From positions 11,141,537 through 11,205,536 of the forward strand of contig NC_091551.1 of the NCBI RefSeq assembly GCF_042767895.1: 64,000 bases of DNA. The letters are read 5' to 3'. A program made the position numbers and the translations under genes. The DNA is from Penaeus vannamei. Lineage: Eukaryota; Arthropoda; Malacostraca; Decapoda; Penaeidae. Positions 1 to 11,794 of the stretch are shown one piece after another (position 1 is the first letter of the stretch; each line of letters starts with the position of its first letter). The notes under the pieces are model-generated. The model was not told where the DNA came from. It saw only the letters and a list, made by a program, of their open reading frames with translations, and did no database searches.

Positions 1-16
1 TGCATGTTCGTTTGTT

Positions 17-18
<2 letters not shown>

Positions 19-62
<44 letters not shown>

Positions 63-72
63 CGTGTGTGTC
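19..72. repeat. (GT)n microsatellite
   Basis: Interrupted GT dinucleotide run at the left edge, equivalent to the CA tract that precedes S in the + strand copies. Confidence 0.9.
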
Positions 73-554
73 TGAAAAGACATGGAAAAAAGAAAGAAAG
101 AAGGAAGAAGAGAGAGAGAGCTCCCCGATTACAATATAATTTCCCCCGTTATGTGTTTATGTGTGTATATGTGCTTGTGCTTATGTGAGTGCGTGTGGGC
201 CGTGTGCAACCTATGATTGTTCAATAAAAATGACACCACTTTTTCTTGTTTTAGTTTAGGAAATCAATTTCGCTAAAATGACTTATTTTGGTCAGAAATC
301 TTTGCGAGGATTAGGCCACTATTTTTTTTTCTTTTTTTTTTTTTTTGAATAGCGGGCCCACCGACATTTATTTACAGGAAAAAAAATTAAAAATCCCGAA
401 TCTTTTTCATTCTAATTTCCCACCGAAATTGTGACGTCCACGAAAGAAATAGCAAAAAATAAATACAAATCAATTTGTCTTTGATTCATTGTGATGGAAA
501 TAATAATAAATATGAACAGGTGGACTTCCGAGTTCCCTACCTTAATGTTGTAAT

Positions 555-571
555 TACTATTATTATTATTA

Positions 572-641
<70 letters not shown>

Positions 642-1345
642 CATTATTATTATTGTTATTATTGTTATTATTAATATCATCGTTATTATTATCATTCCTA
701 TTACTGTATTATTGTTATTATTATTATCATTATCATGAACATCATTGTTTTAATTTGTACCATCATTATCATCACTATTATCATTATTATTGTTATAATT
801 ATTATCATTATTATTGTTATCATTATCATTATTATTATCATTATCACCAATACCATTATCATTATCAACAATATCATCATTATCATTATCATTGTTATTA
901 TTATTCCTATTATTATCATTATTGCTATTATCGTTTTCATTATCATCGTTATTATCATTATTGTTATTATAAATATTGTTACATTATTATTATTATAATT
1001 TTCATTATCATTATTATTTTGTTTTTTATCATCATTAATATTTTGTTATTATTATTGCTTTTACTGTTATCATTATTGTTTTTACTGTTATCATTATCAT
1101 CATTATCATTATCGCTGTTATTATCATTATTGCTTTGTTGTCGTTATCATTATCATTATTATTATTGTTATCAACATTATAGTTAGCATTACCATTATCA
1201 TCATCGTTATTAACATTATCATCACTATTATCATCATCATTATCATCATTGCTATTATCATTGTTTTTGTTGATGTTATTATTATTATTGTTATTATCAT
1301 CGCTGTGATTATTAATATAATTATCTCATTATCATCGTTATCATC
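555..1345. repeat. ATT/ATC low-complexity tract
   Basis: About 150 bp of nearly pure (ATT)n grades into about 640 bp of mixed ATT/ATC/GTT triplets. The same compound tract lies at the equivalent place in the other W copies, with different lengths. Confidence 0.9.
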
Positions 1346-1428
1346 CTTTCATTATGATTTCTTGTTAACTTCAAATGTTTCAGAATGATTTTTCTCAGGC
1401 TTCAGTTGGGCCTTTGTCACGAGAGCTG

Positions 1429-1449
1429 ATTGGCTGAATGCAAGCCAAT
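1429..1449. promoter_or_regulatory. Inverted CCAAT-box pair
   Basis: ATTGGCT and AGCCAAT form a 7-bp inverted repeat around a 7-nt spacer. The arrangement is unchanged in all four W copies (15894, 39328, 47417). Two divergent CCAAT boxes would fit NF-Y binding, but there is no gene nearby and the role is unproven. Confidence 0.4.
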
Positions 1450-1551
1450 AAGAAGGCTTGGATTAGGAAAGAAAGGCTTTGTTAATCTTCTACGATAATT
1501 ACTATTTTTCATTCGCTTTAATCCTTCATTCGGTTTTCTCTTTTATCATAA

Positions 1552-2283
1552 GTTGCACCTGGCCCACACGCACGCACATAAATACAAACAAACACACACA
1601 CAAACAAAACGCAAGATAAAACATTCCAACCGGTGCGGCTTCTTTTATTATTATTATTAGTATTATCATTATCATCATTTATATTATTGTTCTTTTATTT
1701 GTACTTTCTATACTTTAACTTATACTTTCGAATTTGTTTACGTAATTTTTAGCCCAGTTTTTTTGTATTTATTATGTGTTATGTGTTGTCTTTCTTTCGC
1801 ATGTTTATCGCATTTTCTACTCTCCTTTATTCTTTATTTTTTCTGATTTTTTTTTTTTTTTTTGTTATTAATATTGTGTCGTCTCTCTTCATTTTCTTAT
1901 CCGAATTTTTATCGCATTTTTGACACATTTTCTACTTTCACTTTTTGTCATTTTCACACCTTACTTTTTTCTTAGTTATTGTTTTGTTCCTCATCTATAT
2001 TCTTTGTGTTTCTTCGCCTTTTTCCTTTACCTTTCTTGTTCAATTTTACTTCACACAAATTTATAGACATATTTACACATACATGAATGGAGATAAAGTT
2101 TCAGGGACATATTTCTGTACACGTGCAATTACATTTGAATATATGTATATTTTACAAAGAAATATGCCTTCCTTTGACGCCCTGCACTGAAATAGGGGGA
2201 AAAAATTATTAGCAGCATGAGTTGCACATAGCCAACACGAACACACACAAGTACAAACACATACATAAAAATACACAATAGGG
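1552..2283 (-). repeat. P arm, copy 1
   Basis: AT-rich arm that follows S in every unit. It contains a GTGTGGGC...GTGCAACTCATG motif at each end, a T-run plus TTTCAG, and many short GATAAA/GAAA stretches. Open frames here are short and recur only because the repeat does. Confidence 0.75.
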
Positions 2284-2455
2284 AAAAACTGATTGCAACC
2301 CGGCGGGCGTCTCTTTGTGTGCCCGGGGCTCTTCATGTCTTTCAGCCCCGGGCGAGGTTGCAACCAGAGGGAGCACTTTTGGCTCCCTTTTGCAGATTCG
2401 AACTCGCGATCGCGGGTTTCGAATCTGGCGCCCTTACCCTCTCGACCACGGTGTC
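2284..2455 (-). mobile_element. S unit 1: tRNA-Ser-like Pol III unit
   Basis: Full-length unit on the minus strand, from the tRNA-like 5' end at 2455 to a T5 terminator at 2284-2288. The A box carries TGGTCGAGAGGG, a C-to-T change against other copies. The GC-rich hairpins are present. One substitution also alters the acceptor-like start (GACACCG instead of GTCACCG). Confidence 0.75.
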
Positions 2456-2612
2456 GAGGGGCAGAAGGAATGGGTTGGAAGAGGGTTTTATGCAACATTT
2501 GTGTGTTCATTTGTGTGCATGTGTACGTGCGTGTGTGTGTGTATCTGTGTGTGCGCCCACATGTTACTGATCATGGTTATATGACAATGACGATGGTGAT
2601 AATAAAATTGAT

Positions 2613-2628
2613 CCACTCGGCCACGGTG
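2613..2628 (-). pseudogene. tRNA-Ser-like A-box stub
   Basis: A second copy of the S start (CACCGTGGCCGAGTGG) without anticodon or B box, followed by ATCAATTTTATTATCACC. This stub precedes most S units by about 170 bp, so the A-box region is duplicated within the macro-unit. Confidence 0.6.
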
Positions 2629-2663
2629 AGGAGTGGCAAGAGGAATGTTTGGGGAGAGGTCTC

Positions 2664-2705
2664 TTCTCCGAATCCGTAGACCCGGGTTCGATCCCCGGCG
2701 GAGAG
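2664..2705 (+). pseudogene. tRNA-Gln-like 3' half
   Basis: Anticodon 3' strand, variable loop and an intact T-arm (CCGGGTTCGATCCCCGG). The 5' half is missing and is replaced by Y-linker sequence (GGGGAGAGGTCTCT), which makes a fusion at a shared GTCTC. Confidence 0.7.
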
Positions 2706-3534
2706 GATGACCCCCCCCCCCTTTTTTTTTGTTCTTTTCATGTTCTTTTCGTTCACATATAGAGAAGGCTCCAATAGGTGACAATAATGGTGGTAATTCT
2801 AATGATGATAATAATAGTAATAATAATATCAATGGTAATGAAAATTAAGATAATGGTAATATTGCTAAAAGTAGAAATAAGAACAGACACAGTAATGATA
2901 AAGTCAATATTGATAATGATAATTGTAACAATAATGAAAATACTAATGATAATAATGATGATAACCACAACAACAGCAATAACAGTTATAATGATGATAA
3001 TGACAATAACAATAATGAAAATGATAAAAACAACAACAGACGTGATAATGATAATGATTACAAAAACAATAATATTAATGAAAATTATTAATAATGCTAA
3101 TGACAGGAATATGAATGATAAGAACAGTAATGATAATAATGGAAATAATACTAATATTAATGATAGTAAAAATAATAACAATAATAGTATTGGATAATAA
3201 GAGTAATTATAATAATACTAAAGAATAACATTATGAATAATCATAACAGCAATAATACCAATGATAACAACAGTACTGATAATGATAATGATAACAAAAA
3301 TCATAATAATAATAATAATAATAACAACATAATTACCGTCATTTTTTTCCTTTCTTGTTCTTTTCCGTCATATCAAGACAAGGCTCCAATAGGTAATTAT
3401 AATGATGATTATAATGGTGATGATAATAACAGTTATAACAATATCAATGACAATGAAAATCTAAAAATGTAATCAAATGAAATATAAAATAATATAAGAT
3501 AATACAACTCATTAAAGAACATCAGTGTTAGAAA

Positions 3535-3605
3535 TTCGCCTTTATGTAACGGTTAGCACGACGGTTTCTGAAATCGTAGACCCGGGTTCGATTCTCGGCG
3601 GATAC
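3535..3605 (+). pseudogene. tRNA-Gln(CUG)-like sequence
   Basis: D-arm core TAACGGTTAGCAC, anticodon stem ACGGT/ATCGT with loop TTCTGAA (anticodon CUG), and a T-arm with one damaged base (ATTCTCGG). The acceptor stem pairs poorly. It resembles metazoan tRNA-Gln in D and anticodon arms; I read it as a SINE head, not a working tRNA. Confidence 0.65.
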
Positions 3606-3729
3606 CAGTTGGAAATGACTAATTTCTTTTCGTTTTTTTTTTCAATAAATAACAATATAAATGATAATGATGATAACATTGAGAGCAATATTGATGGCAA
3701 TGATAATAATACAGAAAATAAAATGAAAA

Positions 3730-3752
3730 GACCCGGGTTCGATTCCCGCCGG
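3730..3752 (+). pseudogene. Tandem T-arm copy in Q1
   Basis: Second T-arm (ACCCGGGTTCGATTCCCG) about 150 bp after the first, without D or anticodon arms. It is the two-unit state of a repeat that has three units in later Q copies. Confidence 0.7.
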
Positions 3753-4274
3753 AGAATATGTAAACCATTTTTTTCTTTTTTTCGTTTTTTTTTTCCTCTC
3801 ACATGCAGACAAGGCTCCAATAAGCAGCAATAATAATAAATTATATGGTAATGGTAATAGTAATAACGATATTAATGATAATGAAAATAGAAATAACGAT
3901 AATAGTAAAAGTAGAAATAATGATTATAAAAAGAAAAATGATTACGGCAACAATAATAGTAAGAACAACAATAATGATAATGAAAGTAATAATAACAACA
4001 GCAATAATACTGATGATGATAATGCTAACAAAAATCAGTAATGCTCATATGGATAAAAAAAAGAAATAATGATCATAATAGTAATGATAATACTGATAAC
4101 AATAGTAATGATAACAATAGCAATGATACCAATTATCAGAGTGATAATAATAATAATGAAAATGACAATAACAATAGTAAGAAGGACAACAATATTGATG
4201 ATAATGATAAAAATCAAGAATATTGATAATAACGACGACAATAACAATGATATCTATTTTAATAATATTATCTA

Positions 4275-4318
4275 TTTTTTATGTGTTTATTTATTTATTT
4301 ATTTATTATTATTATTAC

Positions 4319-4374
<56 letters not shown>

Positions 4375-4378
4375 TAAT
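4275..4378. repeat. (ATT)n/(TTTA)n tract
   Basis: Triplet and tetranucleotide AT repeat joining Q to V. Confidence 0.9.
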
Positions 4379-4385
4379 TATTGCA

Positions 4386-5053
4386 AGAGCTGACGGAAAA
4401 GGATCAACTTTGTTAGTGTTCAATGGAAAATGTCTGTCGCATTAATGAGGAAAGTCAAAAGCCTAATATTCCTCTTTTGTTAACAGGACAGCTTTCTCTG
4501 CCTCGGAGCATTAAAACGAACACACAGGCATAAACTGCGGTGGCATTAATAGGGAAAGAAGAACCGCATTGCACTGCAGGAGAACCGCTATTATTTTAAA
4601 AATAATTCCCTTCTTCTGTAACATGCGTTTTATTTCGGTCTTAACTGACTTCCGGTGTTCGTTAATCATCCTTGGAAAAAAGATGTTTTGAATGATTTCC
4701 TCTCTTAAGTCGAGGTTTTGCACATGCGGCTAGGAAGAACATAGTTCTTATCCGTCATTTTAACATAGATATAAGATATAAATATATATATAAGATATAG
4801 ATATATATAGATATAAGCAGTCATGTTCGGTTCGATCCCGAGCGAAAACATCTGGCAATATTATAATCTCTTTCATTTCTACGCATCTACCATTCTCTCT
4901 CCTACTTTCTTTTTCTCTCTTTCGGTAATCCTCATCTATCTCTCTATCTCACTTATTTTCGGTATCTGTCATCCTCCCCCCTTTTAACTCTTTTTTTCTC
5001 TCGTATTAACCAGCACAAATCAAAATATTGAACAACGAACGTTTAATATAGCA

Positions 5054-5105
<52 letters not shown>

Positions 5106-5180
5106 CTATCTGCTTTCTCATCCTTGTATATCCATTATTGGATCTGATTATCCGAAAGATAAATTGCTTGATCACGGATG
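4386..5180 (-). repeat. V module, copy 1, without the tRNA-Val-like insert
   Basis: Conserved V sequence on the minus strand. A lone T-arm (TTCGGTTCGATCCCGAGC) lies at 4825-4843. Where + strand copies have the tRNA-Val-like segment next to the TA tract, this copy goes straight from GCAACTAC into (AT)n, so the site is empty. Confidence 0.7.
5059..5101. repeat. (AT)n microsatellite
   Basis: Pure AT dinucleotide run at the empty tRNA-Val-like site. Confidence 0.95.
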
Positions 5181-5199
5181 AAGTAAACGGCCAGTATGA

Positions 5200-5226
5200 A
5201 AATGAGAGAGAGAGAAAAAGAGAGAA

Positions 5227-5294
<68 letters not shown>
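5200..5294. repeat. (GA)n microsatellite
   Basis: GA run with a GAGAAA-rich left end. It is the equivalent of the CT tract between U and V, in which the LTR element sits in another copy. Confidence 0.95.
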
Positions 5295-5296
<2 letters not shown>

Positions 5297-5297
5297 A

Positions 5298-5935
5298 AAG
5301 TAAAAATGAAAGGAATTAAACAAAACGAGAATGATATTCGAATCCGATAATACAACGAAGAAATAAACCACTATATAACGCCTTCCTCCACTGTGCACAG
5401 AATGTCCAGTCCGTCTCCCATGATAAGACTGCTCTCTGGCCTTCTCGTGTTTTCAGTTCAAAAGAAGAGGTCGACGCCGAGGCTGACCTCTGGCGCGCAT
5501 CGGCCTCCGAGAATCGCAAGGCCTTCTGGGAAACAGAGTGAAAGGGAAAAAGTTACAGTAATATTTAAGGATTCCAGCCTCTTTTTATATATTTTCGCAC
5601 TCAACGTCGTTTTCGCCTTGTGTTCATCTGAATTGGCGAAGGAAAAAAATGGAAGAATAGGAACAGTGAGGAAAGGGCGAGTAATCCTTGCAAATTATCG
5701 GCCACTCTTTCATTTGCAATAATCGATGCATCAAGTGTGAATATTCTTATTGCATCAGTGACCCTATTGCCTTGGCGGAGGTATGCGCCCTCTGAGTGCT
5801 TCTAGTGATAGCCGTTATTCTCTTCTCGACCGCTGTCTTGCGCAACAATTCTCGCAAATATGTCTCGCAAAATAAGCTATTCTACTGAAAGCTGAACGAT
5901 ACAGATTGAGGACGTTTTTGACAGAAAAAATGGGT
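5298..5935 (-). repeat. U module, copy 1
   Basis: Least repetitive block of macro-unit A, read on the minus strand. It begins after a reverse CCAAT (CATGATTGGTCAAC), includes TATATAAAAAGAGG, a pyrimidine tract ending in TTTCCCAG, and a GC-richer end. A 67-codon frame starting at TTG recurs in most copies. Differences between copies are mostly amino-acid-changing, so I do not call a gene. Confidence 0.7.
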
Positions 5936-6656
5936 GTTTTTGTTGACCAATCATGAGTTGCACCTGACCCACACGCACGCACATAAATACAAACAAACAC
6001 ACACAAACAAAACGCAAGGTAAAACATTCCAAGCGGTGCGGCTTCTTTTATTATTATTATTATTATCATTATCATCGTTTATATTATTGTTCTTTTATTT
6101 GTACTTTCTATACTTTAGCTTATACTTTCGAATTTGTTTACGTCATTTTAGCCCAGTTTTTTGTATTTATTATGTTTTCACAATTTGTCTTTCTTTCGCA
6201 TGTTTATCGCATTTTCTACTCTCCTTTTTTTTTTATTGATATTGTGACGTTTCTCTTTATTTTCTTATCCGAATTTTTATCGCATTTTTGACACATTTAC
6301 TACTTTCACTTTTTGTTATTTTCACACCTTACTTTTTTCTGTTACTGTTTTGTTCCTCATCTATATTCTTTGTTTTTTCGCCTTTTTTTTTTTTTTTTTT
6401 TTTTTTACCTTGTTCGATTTTACTTCACACAAATTCATAGACATATTTACACATACATGAATGGAGATAAAGTTTCAGGGACATATTTCTGTACACGTGC
6501 AATTACATTTGAATATACGTATATTTTACAAAGAAATATGTCTTCCTTTGACGTCCTGCACTGAAATAGGAAAAAAAATTATTAGCAGCATGAGTTGCAC
6601 ATAGCCCACACGAACACACACAAGTACAAACACATACATAAAACTACACAATAGGG
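5936..6656 (-). repeat. P arm, copy 2
   Basis: Same arm as at 1552, with a longer T homopolymer near 6387-6406. Confidence 0.75.
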
Positions 6657-6828
6657 AAAAACTGATTGCAACCCGGCGGGCGTCTCTTTTTGTGCCCGGG
6701 GCTCTTCATGTCTTTCAGCCCCGGGCGAGGTTGCAACCAGAGGGAGCACTTTTGGCTCCCTTTTGCAGATTCGAACTCGCGATCGCGGGTTTCGAATCTG
6801 GCGCCCTTACCCACTCGGCCACGGTGAC
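6657..6828 (-). mobile_element. S unit 2: tRNA-Ser-like Pol III unit
   Basis: Full-length, minus strand. A box TGGCCGAGTGGG (the G-T-G form, closest to tRNA consensus), B box GAGTTCGAATC, and T5 stop at 6657-6661. Confidence 0.78.
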
Positions 6829-7079
6829 GAGGGGCAACAGGAAAGGGTTGGGAGAGGGTTTTATGCAACATTTGTGTGTTCATTTGTGTGCATGTGTACG
6901 TGCGTGTGTGTGTGCATCTGTGTGTGCGCCCACATGTTACTGATCATGGTTATATGACAATGACGATGGTGATGATAAAACTGATCCACTCGGCCACGGT
7001 GGCGAGTGGCAAGAGGAATGTTTGGGGAGAGGTCTCTGTGTACCTTGTGTGGTGTGTGTGTGCGTGCGTGTGTGTGTGA

Positions 7080-7083
<4 letters not shown>

Positions 7084-7157
<74 letters not shown>
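7084..7157. repeat. (GT)n microsatellite
   Basis: Pure GT run next to linker X. Confidence 0.95.
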
Positions 7158-7159
<2 letters not shown>

Positions 7160-7480
7160 CTCGTCAGCTACCTTTAATGTCAACGTTGGCACTATCGAGG
7201 TCAACAGCATTTTGAAAATAAAAGCGGTCATTCACACGCAAGGGAAAGGGTTAAAGGTATGCAGTATTAGATCCAAGACTGCATTTCTTGCATGATCTCT
7301 CACCTTTTCTGTTCCTGTCTCTGCCTCGTGTGAGTGTGTGTGCCATAGTGTGTCTTATTCTGTAAGAGAAAATTAATGAAAACCACTATTTTTCACATAT
7401 TGCAAATTTATAAGAAGCGATTATGTATTTGTCATTTTCCTTTTTATATTCATAAAACTTAGAAGCGCTTTGACAGGAAA
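7158..7480 (-). repeat. X linker, copy 1
   Basis: Linker holding a GTAGCTGACGAGCTAC hairpin and a degenerate form (7176-7193) of an 18-bp palindrome that is perfect in the other three copies. Beyond about 7310 the match to the other copies weakens. Confidence 0.6.
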
Positions 7481-7683
7481 TCGTGCTTTGTAAACTCCTT
7501 AAGGGATTTCTAAGGAGGATTATCTTGACCATCTTTCCTGTTTGCAGACCAGGTTTTTTTCGTATCAGTATAATGCGAAAAGACAAAGGAAGTAAAACGA
7601 AAAAACGTGAAAGTAGTGACGAAGTAATGGCAGGCGATACTTTGTTTTATTCTAACATCTTTCTTGATAGCATGTCATTATTT
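7481..7683 (-). repeat. Z-module tail, diverged
   Basis: The right part (7618-7683) matches the reverse complement of the Z tail (AATGACATGCTATCAAGAAGG...) with several changes. The left part matches nothing else I recognise in the window. Confidence 0.5.
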
Positions 7684-7728
7684 CTCTCTTTCTCGCTGAC
7701 AAATTCTCTCTCTTGCTATCTCTCTCTT

Positions 7729-7778
<50 letters not shown>

Positions 7779-7875
7779 TCTCTTTCCCCCCTCTCTCTCT
7801 TTATCCATCTCTCTCTCCCTCTTACTCTCTCCACTCTCTTCTCTCTCTCTCTTTCTCCATCTCTCCCTCTTTCTC
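7684..7875. repeat. (CT)n compound microsatellite
   Basis: CT run interrupted by CCCT and TTTCTC; the longest imperfect CT tract in the inverted arm. Confidence 0.9.
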
Positions 7876-8139
7876 TCAAACAAATTGCAAAAAGAATAAC
7901 GAAGGGAAGATCACGAAAACACACGACTATTCACGTGTTTTCATGGTCTTTCCTACGTCATTCATTTAGCTCTTTCTCACCCCCCCCCCTCTCACTCCCC
8001 CACCTTTCCCACCTGTTTCCTAGTTACCAAAAGTCTTCTCCTTCCCGTTCTCATCGCCTTCCGTCCCCTTTCCCTTCAACCAACCTTACCTGATCCGATG
8101 TCAGTCCAAAAGGCTATCATGTAAGTTGCGTAAATAAGG
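7876..8139. other. Unassigned stretch
   Basis: About 260 bp of pyrimidine-rich sequence with a short C run (7980-7988). I see no gene, no tRNA-like sequence and no match to a named module. Confidence 0.5.
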
Positions 8140-8349
8140 ATTATACTTATCTAATTACAAAGTGTGAATGCAACATTTCATTTTTTTTGTGTGTGTACGC
8201 TATCTGTTTTTGTTTTTTCTTTTTTCTAAGCTCATTTCGCGGACAAATAGTTTGTTTAATCAATAAACCAAAGCTACTTTTAAACTAACCTTTAAAATAA
8301 CCATTAAAAATGCCATAAAATGTTTCCTAGTGTTCAGATAGATTGATGG

Positions 8350-8450
<101 letters not shown>

Positions 8451-8512
8451 ATATCATTCTATATGAATGACACTGCAAACTAAGATGAAAAAGATACTAA
8501 AATGTTTGGTTT

Positions 8513-8585
8513 CCCTCCCTCGGGGATCGAACTCGAGCCTGTCGCGTAGGAGGCGACTGTGCTTTCCACTCCAGCACGAAGGCTT
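8513..8585 (-). pseudogene. tRNA-Arg(CCU)-like sequence, degenerate
   Basis: Minus strand. The anticodon arm GTCGC-CTCCTAC-GCGAC is perfect (anticodon CCU), but the T-stem has a mismatch (TCGAG against CCCGA) and the acceptor ends no longer pair well. It is the paralogue of the better copy at 18726. Confidence 0.6.
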
Positions 8586-8830
8586 ACGGAGACATAATAG
8601 AGAAATTTGAATGCATTTTGAGATTAGCTTTATAAAGAATCCATAAAGAAATCCTGTATAATAGGAGATGTATCTTCAACATGTCTGATGACATCAATGC
8701 GATTTTTTTATGTTCAAATGCAATTGTTCTTTTTTTCTTAATCGCCAAAGCCAATGAACGAGCGAGAATTCGGAATAGGCTTGTTCATCTGCATCATTTA
8801 CTTGATTCATAAGGAAGTCATGATTAAGAA

Positions 8831-8877
8831 ACGACGGTCTCCGAATCCGTAGACCCGGGTTCGATCCCCGGCGGAGA
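8831..8877 (+). pseudogene. tRNA-Gln-like 3' half with CCG anticodon loop
   Basis: Stem ACGGT with loop CTCCGAA and an intact T-arm (CCGGGTTCGATCCCCGG). The loop would give anticodon CCG, one base from the CUG form, and the 3' stem has one mismatch. No D-arm. A C run follows at once. Confidence 0.6.
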
Positions 8878-9696
8878 AGATGACCCCCCCCCCCCCTTTT
8901 TTTATTCTTTTCATGTTCTTTTCGTTCACATATAGAGAAGGCTCCAATAGGTGACAATAATGGTGGTGATTTTAATTATGATAATAATAGTAATAATAAT
9001 ATCAATAGTAATGAAAATTAAGATAATGGTAATATTGCTAAAAGTAGAAATAAGAACAGACACATTAATGATAAAGATAATATTGATAATGATAATTGTA
9101 ACAATAATGAATATACTAATGATAATAATGATGATAACCACAGCAACAGCAATAATAGTTATAATGATGATAATGATAATAACAATAATGAAAATGATAA
9201 AAACAACAACAGACGTGATAATGATAATGATTACAAAAACAATAATATTAATGAAAATTATTAATAATGCTAATAATAGGAATAAGAATGATAAGAACAG
9301 TAATGATAATAATGGAAATAATACGAATAATAATGATAGTAAAAATAATAACAATAATAGTATTGGATAATAAGAGCAATTATAATAATAATAAAGAATA
9401 ACATTATGCATAATCATAACAACAATAATAACAATGATAACAACAGTACTGATAATGATAATAACAAAAATCATAATAATGATCATAATAACAACATAAT
9501 TACCGTCATTTTTTTCCTTTCTTGTTCTTTTCCGTCATATCAAGACAAGGCTCCAATAGGTAATTATAATGATGATTATAATGGTGATGATAATAACAGT
9601 TATAACAATATCAATGACAATGAAAATCTAAAAATGTTATCAAATGAAATATGAAATAATATAACAAAACTCATTAAAGAACATCAGTGTAAGAAA

Positions 9697-9767
9697 TTGG
9701 CCGTTATGTAACGGTTAGCACGACGGTTTCTGAAATCGTAGACCCGGGTTCGATTCCCGGCGGATAC
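9697..9767 (+). pseudogene. tRNA-Gln(CUG)-like sequence, best CUG copy
   Basis: Acceptor TTGGCCG pairs at about 5 of 7 positions with CGGATAC. Anticodon arm ACGGT-TTCTGAA-ATCGT gives CUG. T-arm CCGGG-TTCGATT-CCCGG is perfect. Internal A and B boxes both look intact. Confidence 0.7.
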
Positions 9768-9893
9768 TTGTTGGAAATGACTAATTTTATTTTCGTTTTT
9801 TTTTTTCAATAAATAACAATATAGATGATGATGATGATAACATTGATAGCAATATTGATGGTAATGATAATAATACAGAAAATAAAATGAAAA

Positions 9894-9916
9894 GACCCGG
9901 GTTCGATTCCCGAAGG
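9894..9916 (+). pseudogene. Tandem T-arm copy in Q2
   Basis: T-arm relic about 150 bp after the main one. The 3' stem has decayed (CCCGAAGG). Confidence 0.65.
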
Positions 9917-10534
9917 AGAATATGTCAACCATTTTTTTCTTTTTTTCGTTTTTTTTCCTCTCACATGTAGACAAGGCTCCAATAAGCAGCAATGATAATA
10001 AATCATATGGTAATGATAATAGTAATAACGATATTAATGATAATGAAAATAGAAATAACGATAATAGTAAAAGTGGAAATAATGATTATAAAAAAGAAAG
10101 ATGATTACGGCAACAATAATAGTAAGAACAACAATAATGATAATGAAAATAATAATAACAACAGCAATAATATTGATCATGATAATGCTAACAAAAATCA
10201 GTAATGCTCATATGGATTAAAAAACGAAATAATGATCATAATAGTAAAGATAATACTGATAACAATAGTAATGATAACAATAGCAATCATACTAATTTTC
10301 AGAATGATGATAATAATAATGAAAATGACAATAACAATAGTAAGAAAGACAACAATATTGATGATAATGATAAAAATCAAGAATATTGATAATAACGACA
10401 ACAATAACAATGATATCTATTTTAATAATATTATATATTTTTTATTTGTTTATTCATTTATTTATTTATTTATTTATTATTACTATTATTATTATTATTA
10501 TTATTATTATCATTATTATTTATCATTATTATTG

Positions 10535-11205
10535 CAAGAGCTGACGGAAAAGCATCAACTTTGTTAGTTTTCAATGGAAAATGTCTGTCGCATTAATGAG
10601 GAAAGTCAAAAGCCTAATATTCCTTTCTTGTTAACAGGACAGCTTTCTCTGCCTCGGAGCATTAAAACGAACACACAGGCATAAACTGCGGTGGCATTAA
10701 TAGGGAAAGAAGAACCGCATTGCACTGCAGGAGAACCGCTATTATTCAAAAAATAATTCCCTTCTTCTGTAACATGCGTTTTATTTCGGTCTTAACTGAC
10801 TTCCGGTGTTCGTTAATCATCCTTGGAAAAAAGATGTTTTGAATGATTTCCTCTCTTAAGTCGAGGTTTTGCACATGCGGCTAGGAAGAACACAGTTCTT
10901 ATCCGTCATTTTAACAGAGATATAAGATATAAATAAATATATAAGATATAGATATATATAGATATAAGCAATCATGTTCGGTTCGATCCCGAGCGAAAAC
11001 ATCTGGCAATATTATAATCTTTCATTTCTACGCATCTCCCATTCTCTCTCCTACTTTCTTTTTCTCTCTTTCGGTAATCCTCATCTATCTCTCTATCTCA
11101 CTTGTTTTCGGTATCTGTCATCCTCCCCCCTTTTAACTCTCTTTTTCTATCGTATTAACCAGCACCTAAATCAAAATATTGAACAATGAACGCTTAATAT
11201 AATAA

Positions 11206-11207
<2 letters not shown>
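10535..11207 (-). repeat. V module, copy 2, without the tRNA-Val-like insert
   Basis: As copy 1. The junction AATAACTT runs directly into (AT)n, again an empty site. The lone T-arm is at about 10976-10994. The module is cut by the N gap just past the TA tract. Confidence 0.7.

Positions 11208-11294
<87 letters not shown>
11208..11294. repeat. (TA)n microsatellite at gap edge
   Basis: Pure TA run reaching the gap; probably the reason the assembly breaks here. Confidence 0.95.
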
Positions 11295-11794
11295 NNNNNN
11301 NNNNNNNNNNNNNNNNNNNNNNNNNNNNNNNNNNNNNNNNNNNNNNNNNNNNNNNNNNNNNNNNNNNNNNNNNNNNNNNNNNNNNNNNNNNNNNNNNNNN
11401 NNNNNNNNNNNNNNNNNNNNNNNNNNNNNNNNNNNNNNNNNNNNNNNNNNNNNNNNNNNNNNNNNNNNNNNNNNNNNNNNNNNNNNNNNNNNNNNNNNNN
11501 NNNNNNNNNNNNNNNNNNNNNNNNNNNNNNNNNNNNNNNNNNNNNNNNNNNNNNNNNNNNNNNNNNNNNNNNNNNNNNNNNNNNNNNNNNNNNNNNNNNN
11601 NNNNNNNNNNNNNNNNNNNNNNNNNNNNNNNNNNNNNNNNNNNNNNNNNNNNNNNNNNNNNNNNNNNNNNNNNNNNNNNNNNNNNNNNNNNNNNNNNNNN
11701 NNNNNNNNNNNNNNNNNNNNNNNNNNNNNNNNNNNNNNNNNNNNNNNNNNNNNNNNNNNNNNNNNNNNNNNNNNNNNNNNNNNNNNNNNNNNNN
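11295..11794. other. Scaffold gap, 500 N
   Basis: Exactly 500 N, a placeholder length. Module orientation differs on the two sides. Open frames that run through it are meaningless. Confidence 0.98.

Larger units (their letters stand above)
1..1551 (-). repeat. W module, copy 1 (inverted arm)
   Basis: Copy of the W module, also seen on the + strand at 15796, 39233 and 47316. Read on the minus strand it runs: short unique block with an inverted CCAAT pair, long AAT/GAT low-complexity tract, a block ending in a purine-poor segment with an A/T homopolymer, then CT and CA tracts. It has no coding potential; the long II/YH/LL frames are translated trinucleotide repeats. It ends macro-unit C that begins at the S copy at 2284-2455. 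Confidence 0.75.
2706..4260 (-). repeat. Q module, copy 1
   Basis: AAT/GAT-rich block containing three SINE-like bodies. Each has a T-arm or its relic, a pyrimidine stretch (TTTTCTTTTCGT type), then AGGCTCCAATAG and an AAT-type tail. The CTCCAAT ends fall near 2768, 3382 and 3812. The long I/M/N frames in both directions are triplet-repeat translations. Confidence 0.75.
8878..10430 (-). repeat. Q module, copy 2
   Basis: Nearly collinear with copy 1, including three CTCCAATAG-type SINE ends (about 8942, 9550 and 9976). Long Met/Ile/Asn frames are repeat translations. Confidence 0.75.

Noticed and set aside
4800..5100. Centromere or replication-origin-like AT tract
   Set aside because: Only (TA)n microsatellite inside a repeat module; no monomer satellite structure.
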